From contig BNTQ01000099.1 of the NCBI GenBank assembly GCA_025996715.1, positions 1 through 9,830 of the forward strand: a stretch of DNA of 9,830 nt. Direction: 5' to 3'. The stretch comes from Bacteroidia bacterium. GTDB lineage: Bacteria > Bacteroidota > Bacteroidia > Bacteroidales > UBA932. Position numbers and translations under genes: made by a program. A model generated the notes under the pieces. The model had not been told where the DNA came from. It made no database searches and saw only the letters and a program-made list of their open reading frames with translations. This document shows, piece by piece, positions 5,881 through 9,830 of the stretch. Position 1 is the first letter of the stretch; each line of letters opens with the position of its first letter.

Positions 5881-6208
5881 AATTCTTTTTATGCCCAAGG
5901 CGTGGCAAGATTTGGAACAATGGCTACAAACAGATATTAAGGTAGTAAAGAAAATTTTTGCCCTTTTGGAAAATTCTCGTAGAACACCCTTTGAGGGATT
6001 GGGACAACCTGAGCCATTGAAATCTAACTATGCGGGATATTGGTCGCGCAGAATATCTCTTGAACACCGCCTTATCTATAAGGTGGAAGTTACCAAAATA
6101 GTAGTACATCTTTGTACGGACATTATCAAGATTAAAAACAATGAAAGAGTACGTTTATACGCCAAAAATTATAGAGCGTTTGGAAGAGTATGTTACCAAG
6201 CGAGGTGA
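5873..6208 (+). CDS. yoeB-like: YoeB/Txe-family mRNA interferase, C-terminus frameshifted
   Basis: Residues 1-81 (MREILFMPKAWQDLEQW... TRRTPFEG-type core here SRRTPFEGLGQPEPLK, then GYWSRRISLEHRLIYKV) align clearly by eye with E. coli YoeB, a ribosome-dependent RNase. E47 and R66 correspond to YoeB E46 and R65. YoeB ends Arg-Tyr-His-Tyr, and its His83 is catalytic. Here the frame reads C81-T-D-I-I-K and runs on 30 residues to 6208, overlapping the next gene by 68 nt. In the -1 frame from 6118 the sequence encodes Gly-His-Tyr-Gln-Asp and stops at 6135, exactly the expected end and 5 nt before the next ATG. A one-base loss near 6116-6119 has therefore removed the catalytic His, leaving an inactive or altered toxin unless it is a sequencing error. 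Confidence 0.85.
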   Translation: MREILFMPKAWQDLEQWLQTDIKVVKKIFALLENSRRTPFEGLGQPEPLKSNYAGYWSRRISLEHRLIYKVEVTKIVVHLCTDIIKIKNNERVRLYAKNYRAFGRVCYQAR

Positions 6209-6515
6209 TAACTTTGCTCAACTTGGGCTCGCCATCGGCGTGAGTGTGGGTTATTTTCCACGAATGCGCAAGGTAAAAGGCTCATTAGGCGCAGAAGTAT
6301 TGGCACGAATTTTGATGTATTACCGCGATTTGTCGGGGGATTGGCTACTCACAGGGCAAGGTTCTATGTTGCGTGGCAAAGTAACCACCCGCGATGTGCA
6401 AATATATGATGAGCGCGAAAAAATGCTCAAAGAAATTGGCAATACCGTAGAGATATTGGAGCAGAACGTTGGCGTACTTAAACAACAACAGTCAAAACTG
6501 AATAAACTGCGCTAA
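6141..6515 (+). CDS. Small helix-turn-helix regulator, phage-repressor type
   Basis: The product has 124 residues. An N-terminal helical region (about 8-62) holds a putative HTH (FAQLGLAIGVSVGYFPRMRK, about 25-44). It is followed by the signature SGDWLLTGQGSML (residues 65-77), which closes the DNA-binding domain in many Bacteroidota CI/XRE-like proteins. The C-terminal third (about 90-122) is a heptad-rich coiled coil (REKMLKEIGNTVEILEQNV...) for oligomerisation. It starts 5 nt after the restored toxin stop, so it is the third gene of the toxin-antitoxin operon and may regulate it. It shares domain layout with the protein at 7256-7621. Confidence 0.75.
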   Translation: MKEYVYTPKIIERLEEYVTKRGDNFAQLGLAIGVSVGYFPRMRKVKGSLGAEVLARILMYYRDLSGDWLLTGQGSMLRGKVTTRDVQIYDEREKMLKEIGNTVEILEQNVGVLKQQQSKLNKLR

Positions 6516-6535
6516 AAGTTAGTCTGCAGTTGAGC

Positions 6536-6599
6536 GTTCTTTTCTCATTCCTCTGACTCATAATCAGGGTTCCAACAGGTTCAAGTCCTTGTCAGAACT
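6536..6599 (+). pseudogene. tRNA-like remnant with CAU anticodon arm
   Basis: TCTGA-CTCATAA-TCAGG (6552-6568) is a complete anticodon arm with anticodon CAU. The 17 nt 6553-6569 are identical to tRNA 1305-1379 apart from flanks. ACAGGTTCAAG (6575-6585) is a T-arm half, but its partner CCTTGT does not pair fully. GTTCT (6536-6540) can pair with AGAAC (6594-6598) as an acceptor-like stem. Only 11 nt separate that stem from the anticodon arm, so there is no D arm. This is a decayed tRNA or a diverged copy of a tRNA 3' half, such as an integration scar. Confidence 0.55.
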
Positions 6600-6646
6600 T
6601 TATTACAAAAAAAATCATCGGATAAAAAACACCGTTTCCCACACCG

Positions 6647-7181
6647 CTATTTTAGAATAGATAAAATTTCATCCCCCATAGGCTCTACCTTTGAAGGAAA
6701 AAATTTCAATAATTTGCCTTGCGGGTCAATCAGGTATTTGCAAAAATTCCACGAGGGAGCATCGGTGTTCCATGTATTTTTGCTCTTGTTGGTAAGCCAT
6801 TGATACACCGCGTTTTGCTGTTTGCCTTTCACATCTGATTTTTGCATCAGCGGAAAAGTAACGCCAAAATTTTTGGTGCAAAAAGTACGAATTTGCACCA
6901 TCGCCTTTTTCTTGTGCGCCAAACTGATTGCAGGGAAAGCCTATCACCACTAATTTGTCGCTGTACTGCTCACACAATTTTTGCAAACCTGCATACTGCT
7001 TGGTATAGCCGCACGCCGAAGCAGTATTGACAATGAGCACATATTTGCCCCGCAGTTGTTCAAAACTATACTCCTGCCCATCCAAAGTAGTAGAACGCAG
7101 TGCATAAAAATTTTCTTGCGCGTGCACATTTGCGCAAAGGCATACCATAAAGGTACTCAATAAAAACAAAGATTTTTTCAT
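6647..7181 (-). pseudogene. Secreted glutathione peroxidase, frameshifted
   Basis: From ATG 7181 the frame gives a signal peptide (MKKSLFLLSTFMVCLCANVHAQ) and a glutathione-peroxidase fold: LVLNTASxCGYT-type site here VNTASACGYT with C57 as catalytic cysteine, then GFPCNQFGAQEKGDGA (Q86). From there the frame goes wrong (NSYFLHQKF...). The sequence resumes in another frame as VQIRTFCTKNFGVTFPLMQKSDV...APSWNFCKYLIDPQGKLLKFF, with the family Trp in WNF, and stops at 6647. The break lies at about 6891-6900 and fits loss of two bases from GCACAA. Family members reduce peroxides with thioredoxin or glutathione; this one would have been periplasmic. As written the gene cannot give full-length enzyme. 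ATG 7181 is chosen because the upstream ATG at 7214 lies inside the promoter. Confidence 0.88.
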
Positions 7182-7211
7182 ACGAATAAGATTTAAGATA
7201 ATTAGAATAGG

Positions 7212-7243
7212 CAAAGGTACTTAATCTTTTCTTTATTTTTCAA
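7212..7243 (-). promoter_or_regulatory. Promoter of the glutathione peroxidase gene
   Basis: The minus strand shows ATTG (ending 7241), a 21-nt spacer and TACCTTTG (7219-7212). Predicted start near 7205 gives a leader of about 24 nt to ATG 7181 and excludes the earlier ATG 7214. The intact promoter suggests the frameshift is recent. Confidence 0.6.
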
Positions 7244-7255
7244 TGCCAACAAATG

Positions 7256-7621
7256 TCAATACGTTTTTTCGGTTTGCCGCAGTTTTTTGGTGGTAATGGT
7301 AAGTTCTTTGAGGGCTTCTATCAATGTGTTGATTTGTCTTTCTAAAATTTCATTTCTGTTTCGCAATTGATTGGTTTCTGCGATGCCGCACTCATTTTCG
7401 TTTTTGAGCATATTGCCACGACCTGTGAGTAGCCATTCTGCATCAATTTCTGGAAAAGTTGCGATGATATTCGCAACAAAGGTATCAGGAACGCTGGTTT
7501 TTAGTTTATCTGCATCTAAAAACCCACGTCTCAAACCTGTTTGTTGAAAAAATTTTTGCTTTGAAATACCTTGATATTCAACGAATTGCAAAATTCTTTC
7601 CTTTGTTGTTGCGATTTTCAT
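7256..7621 (-). CDS. Small helix-turn-helix regulator, phage-repressor type
   Basis: The product has 121 residues. Residues 5-58 are a helical DNA-binding region (TTKERILQFVEYQGISKQKF, then FQQTGLRRGFLDADK) typical of repressors that read GISKQKF..TG as the HTH. The closing signature is PEIDAEWLLTGRGNML (57-72). Residues about 84-116 form a coiled coil (NQLRNRNEILERQINTLIEA...). The layout matches the 6141 gene and many phage- or island-encoded regulators in Bacteroidota. It has a ~100-nt leader containing a hairpin and a perfect TATCTTTG box at 7738-7731. An inverted repeat overlaps that promoter's -33 region, so autoregulation is plausible. Its target is unknown; the divergent genes from 7817 are the obvious candidates. 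Confidence 0.78.
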   Translation of the reverse strand: MKIATTKERILQFVEYQGISKQKFFQQTGLRRGFLDADKLKTSVPDTFVANIIATFPEIDAEWLLTGRGNMLKNENECGIAETNQLRNRNEILERQINTLIEALKELTITTKKLRQTEKTY

Positions 7622-7630
7622 CGTAAAATA

Positions 7631-7662
7631 TTTGGTTTAATGCGATTTATGTCGTACATTTG
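7631..7662 (+). promoter_or_regulatory. Rightward promoter toward the 7817 gene
   Basis: TTTG (7631-7634), a 20-nt spacer and TACATTTG (7655-7662) match the Bacteroidota consensus fully. Transcription would start near 7669 and run through the hairpin at 7681-7705 to the gene at 7817, a leader of about 150 nt. It lies inside the leader of the leftward HTH gene. Confidence 0.7.
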
Positions 7663-7680
7663 CACCGTTAATGTAATTTA

Positions 7681-7705
7681 CCTGCAAATTCTTTGGATTT
7701 GCGGG
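7681..7705. other. Stable hairpin inside overlapping leaders
   Basis: CCTGCAAAT (7681-7689) pairs with ATTTGCGGG (7697-7705), nine pairs with one G-T, around loop TCTTTGG. Further GCAAA/TTTGC copies downstream (TTTGCTTTGCTG, 7711-7722) could pair with the left arm instead, giving alternative folds. No U-run follows, so it is not a standard terminator. It would be present in both the rightward and leftward transcripts. Confidence 0.5.
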
Positions 7706-7730
7706 CAGTCTTTGCTTTGCTGTAAACTTA

Positions 7731-7763
7731 CAAAGATAATAAATTTTTAGAAACGATTACTAA
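7731..7763 (-). promoter_or_regulatory. Leftward promoter of the 7256-7621 HTH gene, with candidate operator
   Basis: The minus strand reads TATCTTTG at 7738-7731 (exact -7 match) with TTAG 21 nt upstream as a weak -33 element. The inverted repeat ACGATT (7753-7758) / AATCGT (7765-7770), 6-nt spacer, sits on the -33 region and could be an operator for an HTH dimer. Predicted start near 7724 leaves a ~100-nt leader. Confidence 0.5.
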
Positions 7764-7816
7764 AAATCGTAGATTTTACAATTTTGTTACTACACTTTCA
7801 AAAACAAAAGAAGAAT

Positions 7817-8095
7817 ATGGGATACATAGAAAGAGAAGAAGAATTTCGCCAATATATGATTAATTCAAAGACTCAATGTAATAGGTCTGTATCGGATTAT
7901 ATTAGCAGGTTAAGATTTTTAGCAAATAATGGAATTAACATTAATTCGACACTATCTGATAATGATTCTATACTTGATAAACTGAAAGCAACAGAAAATA
8001 AAAGAACAAAATACAGAAGTAAGGAAGGCTATAGTAGCCTTGGCTCAGCACTCAATAAATATCGTAATTTTATAAACCATTATGGCAGACCCTAA
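7817..8095 (+). CDS. Small AT-rich protein, integrase-SAM-like helical fragment
   Basis: The product has 92 residues from ATG 7817 (MGYIEREEEFRQYMIN); an in-frame start at 7784 would add only an unlikely MLLHFQKQKKN. The pattern SVSDYISRLRFLANNGININ...ILDKLK...GYSSLGSALNKYRNFIN resembles the helical N-terminal (SAM-like) domain in front of tyrosine recombinases and some restriction endonucleases, where a SALxxYxxFL helix is typical. No catalytic domain follows, so it may be a truncated gene or a small DNA-binding protein. It is markedly more AT-rich than the left half of the window. A second ATG (8082) overlaps its end and opens only 14 codons (MADPNKIDDIYTEE), possibly the start of a lost downstream gene. 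Confidence 0.55.
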   Translation: MGYIEREEEFRQYMINSKTQCNRSVSDYISRLRFLANNGININSTLSDNDSILDKLKATENKRTKYRSKEGYSSLGSALNKYRNFINHYGRP

Positions 8096-8157
8096 TAAAA
8101 TTGACGATATTTATACTGAAGAATAAGATTATATGTACAAATCAAAATAAAAAGTTT

Positions 8158-8463
8158 ATGGCAAGGCATTGTTTTAGTTTTCAATACGGCGACATTTTAA
8201 CAACTATGGGGGCTACTTGGTTTGTGTCGCGTGCTTATAATGAATATGTAGATAAGCGGCACGCGGATTGGCAAAAAGTGAATCCTTACAATAATAGAAA
8301 CTCAACATTTAACCGTTGCCGCAAATTACATCCATATTTTCTAAAACAAATAGAAAATATGGATGTAAATAATTTGAATAAAAACACGATAGGAATTGAC
8401 GGTTTTACAGTTAAGAAAATGGCAAAGACTACACTTGAAAAAATTTATTCGGTTAATATTTAG
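8158..8463 (+). CDS. Hypothetical protein, unknown family
   Basis: The product has 101 residues from ATG 8158 (MARHCFSFQYGDILTTMGAT). An upstream ATG at 8101 is not preferred, because its 19 extra codons are low-complexity AT sequence. It is basic and rich in Asn, Tyr and Lys (NPYNNRNSTFNRCRKLHPYF). It has no signal peptide, no membrane helix and no motif I recognise. It is AT-rich like the preceding gene, 62 nt downstream of it, and probably on the same transcript. Confidence 0.5.
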   Translation: MARHCFSFQYGDILTTMGATWFVSRAYNEYVDKRHADWQKVNPYNNRNSTFNRCRKLHPYFLKQIENMDVNNLNKNTIGIDGFTVKKMAKTTLEKIYSVNI

Positions 8464-8490
8464 TAAAATAAAGGTAATGATGCCAAAAAT

Positions 8491-8520
8491 ATTGAATTGA
8501 ATTGAATTGAATTGAATTGA
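8491..8520. repeat. ATTGA microsatellite, six perfect copies
   Basis: Six perfect tandem copies of ATTGA are followed by a degenerate ATTAA. The tract lies 51 nt before the lipoprotein start. Each unit brings a TTG that can act as a -33 element; TAATTTAT at 8523-8530 resembles a -7 box, 18 nt after the TTG at 8502-8504. Copy-number change would shift or re-space the promoter. Confidence 0.95.
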
Positions 8521-8571
8521 ATTAATTTATTTAATGTCCATATAGGAGTGGACGTAAAACAACAGAAGAAT

Positions 8572-9594
8572 ATGAAAAAGAATTTTATTTTTACGGCTAT
8601 AGCCAGTCTGATAACCATTGCAGCAATAAATTCCTGCACCGTTGATAGTACTATAAACGATAACAATTCTACCGATGATAGTGCTACAAATAATAATAAC
8701 AATAATAACCTACCTAATGCCGATATGAAAGGCATATATATGGCAGGACAGATCACTAATGCAAATCTTGGCATAAGGCAGGCGGCACTATGTAAGGACG
8801 GCGTTTTGCAAGTATTGTCGCAACGCAACAGTGAAGCCACTTCAGTTTGCGTAGCCGGTTCTGATGTATATGTAGTAGGATATGAATATGATGAATTAGG
8901 GCTAAATCAGTACCTCACATTATGGAAAAATGGCATTGCACAACAACTATGGCAATCAGCAGGGAACCCTAACTTATCTATTTTTGTATTGGGCAATGAT
9001 GTATATATTACGGAGGAGAGTGCCTACTACTACATAAAAAATGGCGTTAAACAAACACTTCCTGATAATACTACAGGTTTGATAAAGATGTGCATATCGG
9101 GTAACGATATCTACCTATATCTGTATGATAGTGTAAAACGTACATATATATTATTGAAAAATGGCGTTGAACAATCAATCCCTGATGATTATGATTATCT
9201 TTATTTTCTTTTCGTCTCTGGAAACGATGTATATTTTGGAGGAAAAAAATCTTTTAATCAATATGATAATCGTCTCATATTATGGAAAAACGGTGTGGCA
9301 CAAACTATATCTGGTCGCATTGATGACCTTGATCGTATTTGGTCCCTTTGGGTATTAGGTAGTGATGTATATTTCGTAACTGAAGAAGATGAATATCTCT
9401 ACCGTCTAAGAAAGAATGGTCAGATTGTTATGGAATGGAGGGGGGCTCCCAAAGTTTTTTATGTATTAGGTAATGATGTGTATTGGTTTGAGTTTGATAA
9501 TGAGCGTAGATTATTGAAAAATGGGATAGAAATAGTAGCCGTATTGCCCACAGGATTTATAAAATGGAATGATAGTCTTTTTATTGTAGAATAA
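8572..9594 (+). CDS. Surface-type lipoprotein with seven beta-propeller-like repeats
   Basis: The product has 340 residues. The lipoprotein signal peptide MKKNFIFTAI...AINSC puts the acylated Cys at residue 22. An Asn/Asp/Ser-rich linker follows (about 23-50, including NNNNNNN). Then seven units of about 40-45 residues appear, each with a strand like (V/L)xGNDVYxxG and a second half LWKNGxxQxL: GIYMAGQ, AGSDVYVVG, LGNDVYITE, SGNDIYLYL, SGNDVYFGG, LGSDVYFVT, LGNDVYWFE. A last strand (DSLFIVE) could close the ring. This is what a seven-bladed propeller would look like. Such lipoproteins are frequent in Bacteroidota and usually exported; ligand unknown. ATG 8572 is chosen over GTG 8548 because it begins the signal peptide. 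Confidence 0.8.
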   Translation: MKKNFIFTAIASLITIAAINSCTVDSTINDNNSTDDSATNNNNNNNLPNADMKGIYMAGQITNANLGIRQAALCKDGVLQVLSQRNSEATSVCVAGSDVYVVGYEYDELGLNQYLTLWKNGIAQQLWQSAGNPNLSIFVLGNDVYITEESAYYYIKNGVKQTLPDNTTGLIKMCISGNDIYLYLYDSVKRTYILLKNGVEQSIPDDYDYLYFLFVSGNDVYFGGKKSFNQYDNRLILWKNGVAQTISGRIDDLDRIWSLWVLGSDVYFVTEEDEYLYRLRKNGQIVMEWRGAPKVFYVLGNDVYWFEFDNERRLLKNGIEIVAVLPTGFIKWNDSLFIVE

Positions 9595-9608
9595 ATAATA
9601 AGGATACA

Positions 9609-9725
9609 ATGGAACAAGAAGAAATAGATAAAGTTCATCAGCGAGTACATAATTGGTTTGCTAAACCTCATCAGTTTAATAGTACTATCCTCATTGCTTT
9701 TATGGGCTTAATGGTCAAAAAGTAG
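9609..9725 (+). pseudogene. Truncated gene start (38 codons)
   Basis: ATG 9609 lies 14 nt after the lipoprotein stop. It encodes MEQEEIDKVHQRVHNWF and continues with KPHQFNSTILIAFMGL. The reading looks like a genuine, amphipathic protein N-terminus. From 9708 the sequence is the first copy of a 22-bp direct repeat, which supplies the last residues (MVKK) and the stop. The gene appears to have been cut at that junction. Family unknown. Confidence 0.45.
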
Positions 9726-9769
9726 GCTGAAAACGCCTTAAATTTGTTTAATGGTCAAAAAGTAGGCTG
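9708..9769. repeat. 22-bp direct repeat, two copies
   Basis: Copies at 9708-9729 and 9748-9769 are identical over 22 nt (start TTAATGGTC, end GTAGGCTG), with an 18-nt unrelated spacer and a 40-nt period. The first copy begins where the 9609 ORF loses coding character; the second ends 2 nt before the palindrome. Only two copies are visible, so this is not a CRISPR array on this evidence. Confidence 0.9.
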
Positions 9770-9771
9770 GT

Positions 9772-9815
9772 TTTCGTTAGGTTCTTTGCCTGTACAGGCA
9801 AAGAACCTAACGAAA
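9772..9815. repeat. Perfect 44-nt palindrome
   Basis: The arm 9772-9793 (TTTCGTTAGG...TTTGCCTGT) is the exact reverse complement of 9794-9815, with no spacer; the centre is CCTGTACAGG. A U-run does not follow, so a plain terminator is not the best reading. Options are abutted inverted ends of a mobile element, a protein-binding dyad, or an assembly fold-back artefact. It lies right after the 22-bp direct repeats. Confidence 0.9.
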
Positions 9816-9830
9816 GCTGTTTCTAAAGTA

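Noticed and set aside
6107..6135. Programmed -1 ribosomal frameshift in the toxin
   Set aside because: No slippery heptamer is present at the switch point; a one-base deletion or sequencing error explains it more simply.
1305..6599. Complete integrative element between the tRNA and the tRNA-like remnant
   Set aside because: No integrase, excisionase or mobilisation gene is present, and the two putative ends differ too much; kept only as a possibility in the findings.
7681..7705. Rho-independent terminator
   Set aside because: The hairpin lacks a U-run on either strand and lies inside leaders of predicted transcripts.
8082..8126. 14-codon ORF MADPNKIDDIYTEE
   Set aside because: Too short to call a gene alone; mentioned with the 7817 gene as a possible leftover start.
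9708..9769. CRISPR array
   Set aside because: Only two 22-nt copies with an 18-nt spacer are visible, no cas gene is nearby, and the first copy merges with an ORF end.

Overview
The window looks like a piece of a Bacteroidota genome, probably from the Saprospiria/Cytophagia/Flavobacteriia range. The evidence is: a type IX secretion (T9SS) cargo C-terminal domain next to a PorP/SprF-like protein; a Bacteroidota-type outer-membrane beta-barrel; an Asn-rich lipoprotein; A/T-rich 5' leaders with few Shine-Dalgarno sequences; and repeated matches to the Bacteroidota promoter (TTTG, 19-21 nt, TAnnTTTG). No plasmid, phage or integrase hallmark gene is visible.

Layout. 1-1188 (minus) is the N-terminal 396 residues of an outer-membrane beta-barrel protein that runs off the window. 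1305-1379 is a CAU-anticodon tRNA followed by a strong intrinsic terminator, then a stand-alone zinc-ribbon piece of a type IA topoisomerase tail (1465-1728). Two tiny membrane proteins lie on the minus strand (1725-2022). 2093-3616 is a T9SS cargo gene, broken by a frameshift, that overlaps its PorP/SprF-like partner. 3644-4501 (minus) is a class II Fic protein with a near-perfect promoter. 4502-5096 holds only very small candidate genes. 5097-5588 encodes a three-helix membrane protein with an SH3-like tail.

5671-6515 is a three-gene operon: antitoxin, YoeB/Txe-type toxin and a small helix-turn-helix (HTH) protein. The toxin has a frameshift that removes its conserved C-terminal His-Tyr. 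A degenerate tRNA-like remnant follows (6536-6599), then a frameshifted secreted glutathione peroxidase (6647-7181, minus) and a second HTH protein of the same general type (7256-7621, minus). The control region 7622-7816 has two promoters firing toward each other across a hairpin. Two AT-rich orphan genes follow (7817-8463). Then comes a six-copy ATTGA microsatellite directly in front of a lipoprotein with seven repeated blade-like units (8572-9594). The window closes with a short truncated ORF, a 22-bp direct repeat and a perfect 44-nt palindrome.

Taken together, this is an accessory region with much decay: frameshifts in the toxin, the peroxidase and the T9SS cargo, plus a truncated topoisomerase and a cut-off terminal ORF. 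Such a density of broken genes fits a genomic island or integration hot spot at the tRNA, but sequencing indels could explain some of the shifts. The most interesting signals are the toxin frameshift, the microsatellite in front of the propeller lipoprotein, the face-to-face promoters at 7631-7763, and the palindrome/direct-repeat cluster at the right edge. I see no clear new multi-gene defence system.
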